The translations under genes and the position numbers were made by a program. A DNA stretch of 64,000 nt, from assembly GCA_030426085.1 (NCBI GenBank), contig JAUHYW010000004.1, positions 206,465-270,464 of the forward strand, in the 5' to 3' direction. This document shows positions 1-8,917 of the stretch, piece by piece. Numbering within the stretch: position 1 is the stretch's first letter; each line of letters starts with the position of its first letter. The DNA is from a bacterium. GTDB lineage: Bacteria; Myxococcota_A; Bradymonadia; UBA7976; UBA1532. The notes beneath the pieces are model-generated. The model was not told the origin of the DNA. It was given only the letters and a program-made list of their open reading frames with translations, and did no database searches.

Positions 1-584
<584 letters not shown>

Positions 585-781
585 GTTGGGACCTCCCGCT
601 GATGGCTGTTGGCGGCGCGTCTCTAAGCACCGGGCGGCCGGTGTCAACCGCCGACCCCCCCGGGCCATTCCCGGCGGGGCCGGCCTGAGGCGGCCATTCC
701 CCGGGTTTCCCCGGCGAGCGCTTGACGCCGACCCCGTCGGGTCCCATCATTCGGCGCTTGCTCACCCAGCCGGAGGTCCCG

Positions 782-982
782 ATGAACGTGCCCGAAGACA
801 AGCTGCTCGACAAGCGCCTGGTCCGCCGCCACATCGAGCGGGGCCTGGTCGCTCAGGCCACCTACGACAAGGCGATGTCCGATCTGCCCGACGCCGTCGA
901 GAACGCGGCGGTGGTCCAGGTCGAGGTCTCCTCGGTGGGCGTCTCCGACGTCCAGGCCAAGGACACCGGCGACAACGAGTAG
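782..982 (+). CDS. Small hypothetical protein (66 aa)
   Basis: This is a 66-residue acidic soluble protein with no signal peptide or membrane segment. The ATG at 782 is chosen because a GGAGGT site lies about 6 bases upstream. The first half is rich in charged residues and probably helical (KLLDKRLVRRHIERG), and the C-terminal third is a valine-rich, low-charge tail. I do not recognise a family with certainty. It lies 34 bases upstream of the DUF1844 gene on the same strand, which in turn overlaps an HtrA-like protease, so the three are probably cotranscribed. The coding call rests on the ribosome site, the fitting stop and the operon position. Confidence 0.7.
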   Translation: MNVPEDKLLDKRLVRRHIERGLVAQATYDKAMSDLPDAVENAAVVQVEVSSVGVSDVQAKDTGDNE

Positions 983-1016
983 CCCCCGACGCCACCCCCC
1001 TTCGATGGAGCCGCCG

Positions 1017-1343
1017 ATGACCGACGACGCACACACCGGCCGCATCGTCGACACCCCCGACCCCGACGGGGGCCCCGAAGCGCTCAAGAGCCGCACCCTG
1101 CGCGAGATGACGTTCTCGACCCACGTCATCTCGCTCAACGCCATGGCGCTGATGCACCTCGGCGAGATGGAGGGGGTGCCCGACGCCGAGCGCGATCTCG
1201 ACGCCGCCCGCCACACCATCGACACCCTGATGGTGCTGCGCGAGAAGACCGCCGGCAACCTCACGCTCGAAGAAGAGAAGCTGCTCGAGAGCGTGCTCTA
1301 CGACCTGCGGATGAAGTTCCTGCGCCACGCCGGCGGACGGTGA
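1017..1343 (+). CDS. DUF1844 family protein
   Basis: The protein has 108 residues and shows the DUF1844 pattern: a hydrophobic helix with HVISLNAMALMHLGE, then a segment with DTLMVLREKTAGNLT, then EEEKLLESVLYDLRMKFL. The function of this family is unknown; it is common in Myxococcota and other deltaproteobacterial groups. I prefer the ATG at 1017 over the one at 1005, because GGAG at 1007-1010 is spaced correctly for 1017. The stop overlaps the next gene's GTG in a GTGA arrangement, which indicates translational coupling to the HtrA-like protease. Confidence 0.88.
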   Translation: MTDDAHTGRIVDTPDPDGGPEALKSRTLREMTFSTHVISLNAMALMHLGEMEGVPDAERDLDAARHTIDTLMVLREKTAGNLTLEEEKLLESVLYDLRMKFLRHAGGR

Positions 1344-2557
1344 ACCGACCGACGCTGCTCGCGCTGGCCGCGCTCGCCTTCGGGTGCCGCGAGCCCTCGA
1401 CGCCCGCGCCGGGGCCGCCCCCGGCCACCGAGCCCGCGATGCAGGCCCCCGCTGCGGCCGACCCCAGCGCCCGCGCGCCCCGGGCCCCGACCGACGTGCG
1501 CCGCGCGGCGCCGGCCGAGGCCGACGGCGGGTCCGACATCACCCCCCGGGCGCCCACCGATCTGATCGGATCGGCCCCGCCCGAGCCTCCCCGGATCCGG
1601 CTGCGCCCCGAAGGCCCCCGCCCCCGGGCGCCGCTGCCCGCGGGCACCGTCGGCGGGCCCGACTTCTCGGCGGTCTTCGACGCGGTGGCCCCCTCGGTGC
1701 TCGGGGTCGTCGCCGGGCGGCTGGTCGACGGCCGCTTCCAGGCCGATCGCACCGGCACCGGCTTCGTCTGGGACAGCGACGGCCGGGTCGTCACCAACGC
1801 CCACCTCATCGGCGACGCCCCCCGCATCCGCATCCGCACCCGGGAGGGGCGGGTCACCCGGGCCCGGCTGGTGGGGCTCGACGCGGCGACCGATCTGGCC
1901 GTGATCGACCCCGGGCCGCTCGACCTGCCCCCGGTGGCCCTCGCCCCCACCGAGAGCGTGCGCCCGGGGGCCTGGGTCGCCGCGGTGGGCAATCCCCAGG
2001 GCATGGCCCACTCGATCACCGTCGGCGTCGTCAGCGCGGTCGGCCGGCGCACGCTGCCCCCCGGGGCGCCCGAGCTGGCCGAGTTCATCCAGAGCGACGT
2101 GGCGGTCGACGTGGGCAGCAGCGGCGGCCCGCTGGTCGACACCCGGGGTCGGGTCGTGGGGCTGAACACCGCCGTCGTCGGGGGCAAGCTGACGTTCTCC
2201 ATCCGGGTCGACATGGTGCACACGGTGGCCGAGCGGCTCATCGCCGACGGGGCGTTCGTGCGGGGCTTCGCCGGCATCTACACCGGTCGGGTCACCGCCA
2301 AGGTGGCCCGGGAGGCGGGCCTCGAGCGCCGCCGGGGGGTGCGGGTGCGGGGGGTGGTGAAGGGCGGCCCGGCGGCGCAGGCCGGCATCCGCCCGGGCGA
2401 CGTGCTGCTCGAGTTCGGGGCGCACGCGGTGGACGAGCCCGAGGCGCTGCCCTGGCTCGTCGCGGCGACCCGACCGGGCACGGCGGTGCCGGTTCGCCTC
2501 GTGCGGGGCACCGCCCGGGAGACGCTGACGCTGACGGTGGGCGCATCGGACCAGTGA
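1340..2557 (+). CDS. HtrA/DegP-like trypsin-fold protease with PDZ domain, probable lipoprotein
   Basis: This 405-residue protein has a short hydrophobic N-terminus ending in a lipobox-like AFGC (Cys16), a Pro/Ala-rich linker to about residue 105, a trypsin-like domain (about 110-285) and one C-terminal PDZ domain (about 300-400). The catalytic triad is visible: His155 in VTNAH, Asp185 in ATDLAV and Ser261 in GSSGGP. It should act in the periplasm or at the outer membrane in protein quality control or regulated cleavage. The GTG start overlaps the DUF1844 stop (GTGA). The signal sequence is short and has Ala at the -3 lipobox position, so lipidation is probable rather than certain. A single PDZ is closer to DegS than to DegP, but there is no clear transmembrane anchor. 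Confidence 0.93.
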   Translation: MNRPTLLALAALAFGCREPSTPAPGPPPATEPAMQAPAAADPSARAPRAPTDVRRAAPAEADGGSDITPRAPTDLIGSAPPEPPRIRLRPEGPRPRAPLPAGTVGGPDFSAVFDAVAPSVLGVVAGRLVDGRFQADRTGTGFVWDSDGRVVTNAHLIGDAPRIRIRTREGRVTRARLVGLDAATDLAVIDPGPLDLPPVALAPTESVRPGAWVAAVGNPQGMAHSITVGVVSAVGRRTLPPGAPELAEFIQSDVAVDVGSSGGPLVDTRGRVVGLNTAVVGGKLTFSIRVDMVHTVAERLIADGAFVRGFAGIYTGRVTAKVAREAGLERRRGVRVRGVVKGGPAAQAGIRPGDVLLEFGAHAVDEPEALPWLVAATRPGTAVPVRLVRGTARETLTLTVGASDQ

Positions 2558-2579
2558 TCGGTGCGGCGAAGCGCGGCCT

Positions 2580-4547
2580 TCAGTCCCCGCCGAGCAGGTC
2601 GACCTTCTTCTCCCCCGACTTGCCGTCGCCCGTCGCCGGGCCGTCGCCTTCGCCGAGGGTGATGATGCCCCGCGGCTTGCGCGGCTTGCCCTCCGGGCGC
2701 TCCTCGGCCGCCGGCTTGCCGATGGGCAGCACGCCGGTCGCCGCGGGCTTGTCGGGCGGCGGCTCGACCGGCTGGACCCGGACGGGCTCGGGCGGGGTCT
2801 CGGGCCGGATCGCCGCCCCGTCGGCGGGGTCCGGCTTCGGGCTCGGCTCGTCGCCCTTCGCCTCGACCCGCGCGGCCCGCTCGGCGGCCAGCGCGCGGGC
2901 CGTCGCCTCCGCCGCTGCCCGGGCCTCGGCCGCCGCCGCCTGGCGGTCCGCCTGCCGGGCCTTCCACCGCTTCACCGCCTCCGGATCGACCTGCTTCGCC
3001 TCGGGCTCCAGCTCGAGCGCGCGGCTCCAGCCGCCCCGGCGGGCCTCCTCGGCCGAGAGCGTCACGGTCTGCGGCGCGTGCCCCTCGAGGGTGAGCGTGA
3101 GCCGGCGCACGTCCGTCGGCAGGATGCCGCTCCACGGGGTCTTGCCCAGGAGCTGGCCGTCGGCCAGCCGGATGCTCGCCCCCTCGGGCGTGCTGGCCAG
3201 CGTGTTCAGCCGGGCGGTGGGCGCGGCGTCGACCGGCGACGCGTCGACCGGCGCCGCGTCCGGTGGCGGGGGCGCGACCGGCGCGGCGTCGGCCGGCCTC
3301 GGCGGCGGGGCGGCGCTGTCGGCGGCCGCGGTCGTCACCGTCGCCGCGTCGGCAGGCGGCGCGGGGGGCGGCGTCGGCGGGCGCAGCACCAGGAAGAGCG
3401 CCACCCCGGCCAGCAGCACGATCGCCGCGATCAACGGCCACCGGGGGCCGCCCGCCAGCGGGGGCGGCTCGGGGTCGGGCGGCCGGCGGGGCGGAGGCGG
3501 TGGCGGCGGGTCGTCGAGCGGGGGCGGCACCACCACCTGATCGGGCGCGTGGTCCATCTGGGGCAGGTTCTCGAACGAGTCCTCCATCTCGTCGAGGAAG
3601 CCCTCGTCGTCGACGTCGGACGGCGCCGGCGGCGTGGCCAGCCCCATCACCGCCAGCCGGGCCTCCGCGGCCCCCGCGAAGCGCTCGGCGGGCTGCTTGG
3701 CCATGAGCCGCTCGACCACCGCCTGGGCCGTCTCGAGCGCGGGCAGCTCCACCCCCCGGTCGGCCAGCCGGGGCACCGGGCGGGTCAGGTGCGCCCGGCG
3801 CAGGTCGGCCCGGCTGCCTTCGAACGGCGGGCGGCCGGTCAGCAGGTGCACGAGCAGCGCGCCGACCGCGTACAGGTCGCTCTGGGCGTCCCCCTGACCG
3901 GTGGCGAACAGCTCCGGCGCCCGATAGCGCAGCGCGTCGGCCGGCGGATCTTCGTCGGGTCGACCCAGCGGCGGGTCGGGCGCCTCGGGCCGGGTGAGGC
4001 CGACGTCGAGCACGGTCACCGTGGGGCCGTCGCCGTCGTCGTCGCCCAGGAAGATATCGGCCGGCTCGAGGTCGAGGTGGGGCAGCCCCTCGGCGTGGGC
4101 CGCGCCGAGCGCGTCCAGGATCCGGGCGGTGATGGCCACCGCCTGCGCCGGGGCCAGCGGCGCCTCGCGCCCGAGCCGCTCGCCGAGGCTGACCCCTTCG
4201 AGCAGCTCCATGATCACGTAGACGTCGCCGTCCACCGTCGAGCCGTGCCCGTGGATCGAGACCAGATGGGGATGACGGACCGCCGCGATGCGCCGGGCCG
4301 CCGCCTGGAGGGCATCGCGCTGCGCCTCGCCCTCGACCGGCACGACCTTGACCGCGACCCGCGGCTCGTCGCCCCGGGCGGCCTCCCAGATCGTCGCCCC
4401 GCCGCGCCCGACACCGATGAGGGCTTCGAGCACGCACCCGCCGACCGATTGCCCCGCGCGGTCGGCCACCAGCGGCGTCCCGTCGTCGGGGCAGCGCGCG
4501 TCGGGCGCGTCGAACCGCTGCCGACACTGGGGACACAGCCACTTCAC
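2580..4547 (-). CDS. Pseudokinase-like membrane protein: zinc-ribbon-like, kinase fold, TM, PEGA
   Basis: The protein has 655 residues, starting at GTG 4547 behind a strong GGAGGT site. In order: a zinc-ribbon-like start with cysteines 5, 8 and 19 (the fourth ligand is not obvious), a Ser/Thr-kinase fold (about 38-330), a Pro-rich linker, one membrane helix (about 372-389), a second Pro/Ala/Asp-rich linker, a PEGA domain (about 447-500) and an Ala/Arg/Glu-rich coiled coil. The ATP-binding Lys67 in VAVK is present, but the catalytic loop reads HLDLEPAD, with Glu for the usual Lys and Asp164 for the usual Asn, and the DFG motif is DVG (Asp181). The fold is certain; activity is doubtful. It is probably a signalling or scaffold protein sensing the periplasm through PEGA. 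It is convergent with the HtrA-like gene. Confidence 0.88.
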   Translation of the reverse strand: MKWLCPQCRQRFDAPDARCPDDGTPLVADRAGQSVGGCVLEALIGVGRGGATIWEAARGDEPRVAVKVVPVEGEAQRDALQAAARRIAAVRHPHLVSIHGHGSTVDGDVYVIMELLEGVSLGERLGREAPLAPAQAVAITARILDALGAAHAEGLPHLDLEPADIFLGDDDGDGPTVTVLDVGLTRPEAPDPPLGRPDEDPPADALRYRAPELFATGQGDAQSDLYAVGALLVHLLTGRPPFEGSRADLRRAHLTRPVPRLADRGVELPALETAQAVVERLMAKQPAERFAGAAEARLAVMGLATPPAPSDVDDEGFLDEMEDSFENLPQMDHAPDQVVVPPPLDDPPPPPPPRRPPDPEPPPLAGGPRWPLIAAIVLLAGVALFLVLRPPTPPPAPPADAATVTTAAADSAAPPPRPADAAPVAPPPPDAAPVDASPVDAAPTARLNTLASTPEGASIRLADGQLLGKTPWSGILPTDVRRLTLTLEGHAPQTVTLSAEEARRGGWSRALELEPEAKQVDPEAVKRWKARQADRQAAAAEARAAAEATARALAAERAARVEAKGDEPSPKPDPADGAAIRPETPPEPVRVQPVEPPPDKPAATGVLPIGKPAAEERPEGKPRKPRGIITLGEGDGPATGDGKSGEKKVDLLGGD

Positions 4548-4802
4548 CGATGGACCTCCGGTGGTCGGACGAGGTTGCCGGGCGACGCGTGGTGGGGTAT
4601 GACGCTCGCCTCTCAGGTATGTAGCGCGCCGGGACGGGCGCCGACAACCGCCTTGTCGGCCCACATCCGGGTGTCGAGCACCGGTGGAAGGCCCGGCCGT
4701 AGGGGGCTGCGCCGGCCTCGGCGCGGGGTGAGACACAGAGAGTTGGCCAGCCGAGCCCGACTTGGCCTACGATGGCCGTCGATTCGGCGCGGAGGAGCGA
4801 GA
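4548..4802. promoter_or_regulatory. Divergent intergenic region with presumed promoters
   Basis: These 255 bases separate the divergent pseudokinase (start 4547, minus) and TPR protein (start 4803, plus), so two promoters must lie here or nearby. A TTGGCC at 4743-4748 and a TACGAT at 4768-4773 could form a weak plus-strand promoter, but the 19-base spacing is long. Nothing else, such as a hairpin or an RNA gene, stands out. Confidence 0.35.
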
Positions 4803-5555
4803 GTGAGCCGGACTTCGCAGCTCGTGAGGGGAATGCTGCTGAGCGCGCTCGTGACGGGCCCCGCGGTGGCGCAGACCGGCGGCGACGCCGATCCGGTCGA
4901 AGCGCTCGCCGCCCAGGGCCTCGAGTGCTTCCAGAAGCGCGACTTCAACTGCGCGGTGGACAAGTACCGCGAGGCCTACCGCATCGAGCCGGTCGCCGCG
5001 CTCCTCTACAACATCGCGTTCATCTACGACAAGAAGCTGGAGCAGCTCCAGCTCGCCCGGGACTACTACTTCCGCTACGTGAAGGCGCCGGACCCCGACC
5101 CCGACACGAAGCTCGCCGCGCTCGAGCGCATCGTCGAGATCGACCAGATCCTCAAGGACCGGACGCCCGATCCCAAGGACGACCCCGATCCCCCGCCGCC
5201 CCCGCCGCCTCCGCCGCCCGACGACACCCAGCTCTACGCCGGCTGGGCCACGCTCGGGGCCGGGGTGCTCATCGGCGGCGTCGGCGGCGTCTTCGGCCTG
5301 CTCGCCTCGCAGGCGGCCGACACCCAGTCGAGCACCACCGACCCCGGCGAGTGGAACGACATCCGGGACTCGGCGCCGACCCAGGCCGTCATCGGCGACA
5401 TCGGCATGATCGTCGGCGGCGCGGCCATCGTCACCGGCCTGGTGCTGGTGCTGACCCACGACGACGGCACCCAGCCGGCCACCGAGGCCGGCGCCTCGCT
5501 CCAGGTCGCGCCGAGCGCCTCGGGCTTCGGGCTGTCCATCGGCGGCGCCTTCTGA
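4803..5555 (+). CDS. Secreted/membrane TPR protein with Pro-rich linker and two TM helices
   Basis: The protein has 250 residues from GTG 4803, behind a GGAGGAG ribosome site. A signal peptide ends near AVAQT (about residue 24). TPR-like helices follow (about 28-110), with the pattern ECFQKRDFNCAVDKYREAY and LLYNIAFIYD. Then come a run of about ten prolines (about 130-140) and two hydrophobic helices (about 145-170 and 198-220) on either side of a short polar loop. The order signal, TPR, polyproline, two helices also occurs in the gene at 9590-10567, and the two are probably paralogues. Such proteins are common in Myxococcota and are uncharacterised; a role in envelope complexes through TPR contacts is inference. 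Confidence 0.85.
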   Translation: MSRTSQLVRGMLLSALVTGPAVAQTGGDADPVEALAAQGLECFQKRDFNCAVDKYREAYRIEPVAALLYNIAFIYDKKLEQLQLARDYYFRYVKAPDPDPDTKLAALERIVEIDQILKDRTPDPKDDPDPPPPPPPPPPDDTQLYAGWATLGAGVLIGGVGGVFGLLASQAADTQSSTTDPGEWNDIRDSAPTQAVIGDIGMIVGGAAIVTGLVLVLTHDDGTQPATEAGASLQVAPSASGFGLSIGGAF

Positions 5556-5677
5556 CGCATCGCCCGTCCGCCGGGCGCGGCCTCCAGCCGCCGACCGGCA
5601 ACCCCCCATTGCCTTTGCCCACCCGTCCGGAGTGAACTGGAGTCGGCGCACCGTGCGTCGAAAGGCCCCCGAGGCCC

Positions 5678-7453
5678 ATGGAGCACCTGCACGATACCGG
5701 ACGCCTGCGGCGGCGGCCGGCGGTCCACCCCGAGCGGCGGACCCTGCCGCCGGCCGAGCCGCTCTCGCGGCGCCACGGCTGCTCCATCGCCGCGCTGCGG
5801 GCGCTGGCCCGCGACCGACCCCAGGCCTTGATGCACGTCTTCGTCGACCCCGCCGGGCATTACGAGATCTGGCGGGCGGCGCGTCTGGTGCAGCGCATCG
5901 CCCACTTCGCCGGCGCCCTGGCCCGGGACGGCGTAGGGCCCGGTGACCGGCTGGTCCTGGGCATCGCCGAGCCCCTCGATCTGGTCACCGCGTGGCACGC
6001 CTGCGCCTGGCTCGGCGCGGCCCCGGTGGTCTACGGCCGCCCGCTGGGCCGTCGGCGTGACGGGCACTGGCGGCGGGAGATGGTCGACGTGCTCGTCGAC
6101 CTCGACCCCCGGGTGGTGCTGGTCGACGACGACTTCGCCGAGCGGGCCACCGAGCATCTCCAGATCACCCGCGCGATCTGGCGCCGGATGCGGGCGGTCG
6201 AGGCGGCGATCGCGGCCGGGGTCGACGTGCCCCCGCCCGTCACGCCCCGGACCGACGAGACCGCCTTCTTCGCGCTGACCCAGGGCAGCACCACCGGCGC
6301 GCCCCGCCCCATCGCCATCGAGCACGGCGCGCTGCTCGCCCGGCTCGACGAGCTGGTGGCCCACTGCGCCGGCCGGGCGACCGATCTGGTCTGCTCGTGG
6401 CTGCCGCTCAACCCCCGCAACGGCCTGCTCTCGGCGGTGCTCGTGCCCGCGCTCTACGGGGTGCCCTCGGTGCTCGTCGACCCCATCGCCTTCATGTTCG
6501 AGCCGGCGATCTGGCCGTGGGCGATGCACGCGTTCCGGGGCAGCATCACCACCGCGCCCGGCCGGGGGTATCACGTCTGCGCCCGGGCGGTGCACGACGC
6601 CGATCTGGCCGACCTCGACCTGGGCGACTGGCGGCTGGCGCTGGTCGGCGGCGAGATGACCCACCCCGAGCACCTCGACAGCTTCGAGTCCCGGTTCGCC
6701 CCGCTCGGGTTCCGTCGGCGGGCCTTCACCGCGGCTTACGGCGGTGCCGAGTCGATGGGCATGGCCACTTGCGGCGCCCTCGGCGACCCGCCGCGGGTCG
6801 ACGTCATCGACGCCGACCGCCTCTCGACGGCTGGTTTGGCCACGCCCGACGGGCTCGAGCCGACCTCGATGATGGGCGTCGGCCGGTGCATGCCCGGCCT
6901 CGAAGCGCGCATCGTCGACGCCGCCGGGCGCCCGGTCGGTGAGCGGGCGCTGGGGGCGCTCGAGCTGCGGGGCGCCGGGCTGGGTCGAGCGATCGGCGCC
7001 GGGGCGCCCGAGTCGGGCGGCTGGCTGGCGACGGGGGACGTCGGCTATCGGGTGGATGACGAGCTGATCGTCTGTGGGCGGAGCACCGACCTGCTGCGCA
7101 TCGACGGGCGCCGCTGCCCGGCGGTGGTCGCCGAGCGGGCGCTCGATCGCCTCACCGACATCCGCTGGGGCTGCGTCGTGATCGATCAGGCTCCACCCGG
7201 CGCCGAGCGCTCCTCGCCGGTCGTCGTCTTCGAGCATACGAGCTGCGATCGGGACACCCTCGACGCGCTGGTGCGGGACGTCGAGGCGATCTTCGCCGAG
7301 GTGGTCGGCCACCCCCCGGATCGGGTCGTGCCGGTGCGCCAGCAGGGCCTGCCCCGGGCGCCCAACGGCCAGCTCCGCCGAGCGCGGGTGCTGGCGATGC
7401 TCAAGGCCGGCGCGCTGGCCCCGCCGCTGCCCGGCTTGCGCCTCCTGCGCTGA
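5678..7453 (+). CDS. AMP-dependent acyl-AMP ligase-like protein (FAAL-like), catalytic lysines replaced
   Basis: This 591-residue protein has the ANL adenylating fold. Core motif A3 is visible at about 200-213 as LTQGSTTGAPRP, where the usual Lys is Arg. A5 is present as YGGAESMG, A8 as WLATGDVGY and A10 as PRAPNGQLRR, where the usual catalytic Lys is Gln. The overall pattern resembles fatty-acyl-AMP ligases, but no carrier protein, PKS or NRPS gene is adjacent. The enzyme would be expected to adenylate an acyl or aryl acid. With both lysines replaced it may be slow, use another residue, or be a non-catalytic homologue. The ATG at 5678 has only a GAGG-like site upstream. Confidence 0.85.
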   Translation: MEHLHDTGRLRRRPAVHPERRTLPPAEPLSRRHGCSIAALRALARDRPQALMHVFVDPAGHYEIWRAARLVQRIAHFAGALARDGVGPGDRLVLGIAEPLDLVTAWHACAWLGAAPVVYGRPLGRRRDGHWRREMVDVLVDLDPRVVLVDDDFAERATEHLQITRAIWRRMRAVEAAIAAGVDVPPPVTPRTDETAFFALTQGSTTGAPRPIAIEHGALLARLDELVAHCAGRATDLVCSWLPLNPRNGLLSAVLVPALYGVPSVLVDPIAFMFEPAIWPWAMHAFRGSITTAPGRGYHVCARAVHDADLADLDLGDWRLALVGGEMTHPEHLDSFESRFAPLGFRRRAFTAAYGGAESMGMATCGALGDPPRVDVIDADRLSTAGLATPDGLEPTSMMGVGRCMPGLEARIVDAAGRPVGERALGALELRGAGLGRAIGAGAPESGGWLATGDVGYRVDDELIVCGRSTDLLRIDGRRCPAVVAERALDRLTDIRWGCVVIDQAPPGAERSSPVVVFEHTSCDRDTLDALVRDVEAIFAEVVGHPPDRVVPVRQQGLPRAPNGQLRRARVLAMLKAGALAPPLPGLRLLR

Positions 7454-7472
7454 CCGCGGCGCTTGAAACCAG

Positions 7473-7497
7473 GGCCCGGTCGTGGTCCAACCGGGCC
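7473..7497 (+). other. Inverted repeat (hairpin) abutting the darP start codon
   Basis: The arms GGCCCGGT (7473-7480) and ACCGGGCC (7490-7497) pair perfectly over 8 bases with a 9-base loop, and the right arm ends directly before the ATG at 7498. There is no U-tract, and no Shine-Dalgarno sequence is visible in front of darP. It could end transcription of the upstream ligase gene or limit darP translation; both are inference. Confidence 0.5.
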
Positions 7498-8016
7498 ATG
7501 ACCACCTCCGACGACCGCAGCCGGACCGAGCGCCGCCGCGCCGAGCGGGCGCTGCTCGACGAGCGCAAGGCCCTGCTCGACGCCCTCGCCGGGCTGCCCC
7601 CCGAGGCGCGCGCCGCGATCCCCGGCCCGCCCGACCTGCGCGCAGCGATCGAGCAGATCACCGACATGAAGGCCGACTCGGCCCGCCGACGCATCATCCG
7701 CCACTTCGCCCGCCGCACACCCGAGGCGGCCTGGCCCGACCTGCGGGACGCGCTCGCGACGCTGAAGGGGCTGCCTCCGGAGGCGGTCGTCACCGTCGAG
7801 GACGAGCAGGCCGCCGACTGGGCCGGGCGCCTGATCGAAGACGGAGACGCGGCGCTGGCCGGGTTCCTCGACCGCTTCCGGGCGGTCGATCGCAACCATG
7901 TGCGCCGCTTGCAGCGCAACGCCCGCAACCGTGAGGGATCGGCGGCCGCCCGGGCCCGGGCGGCGCTCGAAGAGGCGATCAAGGAGGCCCTGCTCGCCGA
8001 GGAGGGCGACGGGTGA
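7498..8016 (+). CDS. darP: DarP/YjgA family (DUF615) ribosome assembly factor
   Basis: The 172-residue, highly charged helical protein matches DarP/YjgA. It begins with basic helices, followed by a conserved core with LPPEARAAIPGPPDLRAAI and ADSARRRIIRHFAR. The C-terminal half has RLIEDGDAALAGFLDRF and then HVRRLQRNARNR. In E. coli this protein binds late 50S precursors and helps place 23S rRNA at the peptidyl transferase centre. The length is usual for the family (about 170-185). The gene is 44 bases downstream of the ligase gene, with a hairpin directly before the start and no clear ribosome site. It converges on bfr. Confidence 0.85.
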   Translation: MTTSDDRSRTERRRAERALLDERKALLDALAGLPPEARAAIPGPPDLRAAIEQITDMKADSARRRIIRHFARRTPEAAWPDLRDALATLKGLPPEAVVTVEDEQAADWAGRLIEDGDAALAGFLDRFRAVDRNHVRRLQRNARNREGSAAARARAALEEAIKEALLAEEGDG

Positions 8017-8034
8017 GCGCCCGTCGACCGGCGT

Positions 8035-8517
8035 TCACCCGCCGGCTTTCATCTGTCCGGCGAGATAGTTCTGCAGGCCGACCTGCTCGATGAGGCCGAG
8101 CTGGGTCTCGAGCCAGTCGATGTGCTCCTCCTCGCTGACGAGGATCTTCTCGAGCAGGACCCGAGTGCCGTGGTCGTCCTGCTCGGTGACCATCTCGATC
8201 GCCCGCCGCAGCCGGGGCACCGCCTGGTACTCCATCTGCAGGTCGAGTTCGAACTGCTCCTTGACCGTCTCGCCGATGGTGACCTTGCCCAACCGCTGCA
8301 CGTTGGGCACGCCGTTGAGGAAGAGGATGCGCTCGATGAGCCACTCGGCGTGGCGCATCTCGTCGATGGACTCCTCGCGCACGTAGGCGTGCAGCGCGTC
8401 GAGACCCCAGTCCCCGCACATCTTGGCGTGCAGGAAGTACTGGTTCACCGCGGTCAACTCGCCGGTGAGGATCTCGTTGAGGACGTTGATTGTGGCTTTG
8501 TCGGGCTTGCGGTCCAC
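8035..8517 (-). CDS. bfr: Bacterioferritin
   Basis: The 160-residue protein is a typical bacterioferritin: a four-helix subunit that stores iron in a 24-mer with heme between subunits. Ferroxidase-site residues are visible in [31 protein letters not shown] and [12 protein letters not shown]. The Met in ESIDEMRH corresponds to the heme ligand Met52 of E. coli Bfr. The GTG start at 8517 has a GGAGG site about 6 bases upstream. The gene follows bfd by 40 bases on the same strand, so iron storage and iron release are probably expressed together. It converges on darP with an 18-base gap. Confidence 0.97.
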   Translation of the reverse strand: MDRKPDKATINVLNEILTGELTAVNQYFLHAKMCGDWGLDALHAYVREESIDEMRHAEWLIERILFLNGVPNVQRLGKVTIGETVKEQFELDLQMEYQAVPRLRRAIEMVTEQDDHGTRVLLEKILVSEEEHIDWLETQLGLIEQVGLQNYLAGQMKAGG

Positions 8518-8557
8518 GGGGCCTCCTCGAAGGCGCCCGCCGATCCCGCCGGGCGCG

Positions 8558-8743
8558 TCAGCTTGTGGGGGTGCGGGTCGTCGACCGATGCTCGCGCAGC
8601 ATGCGCCGCAGCTCGGGTCGGCACTGTCCACAGTCTCCACCGGCGCCGCAGCTTCGCTTCAGCGCCGCCAGATCGACCGCACCCCGTCGCGCGGCGTCGC
8701 GCACGTCGCGGTCGGTCACCCCTTCGCATATACAGATGATCAT
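8558..8743 (-). CDS. bfd: Bacterioferritin-associated ferredoxin, [2Fe-2S]
   Basis: The protein has 61 residues with start ATG 8743; an open extension to 8806 adds residues unlike the family. Cluster ligands are Cys4 and Cys6 (CIC) and Cys38 and Cys41 (CGQC), the Bfd-type BFD-like [2Fe-2S] arrangement. Between them is the expected helix pair ([13 protein letters not shown]). Bfd docks on bacterioferritin and passes electrons through the heme to reduce and release stored iron. It is the first gene of the bfd-bfr pair. Low-iron regulation would be expected, but I cannot identify a convincing Fur box. Confidence 0.93.
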   Translation of the reverse strand: MIICICEGVTDRDVRDAARRGAVDLAALKRSCGAGGDCGQCRPELRRMLREHRSTTRTPTS

Positions 8744-8917
8744 CGCAACGTGCTCCGTCGCGTCCATCCCCTGGACCGTATTCAAGAAAATATCGGCAAT
8801 CGACATTCGGTTTCAATTGATTACCGAGAAAAACCGATCCCGGGCATCCGTCGGGCGGCGGCGCGCGGCGCGCGGACGTGATATGAGAGCGGACCCACGA
8901 CGCGGAGGCACGGCCGG
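8744..8917. promoter_or_regulatory. AT-enriched divergent promoter region, bfd-bfr / nucleoside kinase
   Basis: This 174-base gap between divergent genes contains a stretch (about 8780-8836) clearly richer in A and T than the rest of the window. It holds the 8-base palindrome TCAATTGA (8813-8820) and the inverted arms TCGGTTT (8807-8813) and AAACCGA (8831-8837). These are candidate sites for a regulator of the iron pair. No consensus Fur or IscR site can be assigned by eye. Confidence 0.4.
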
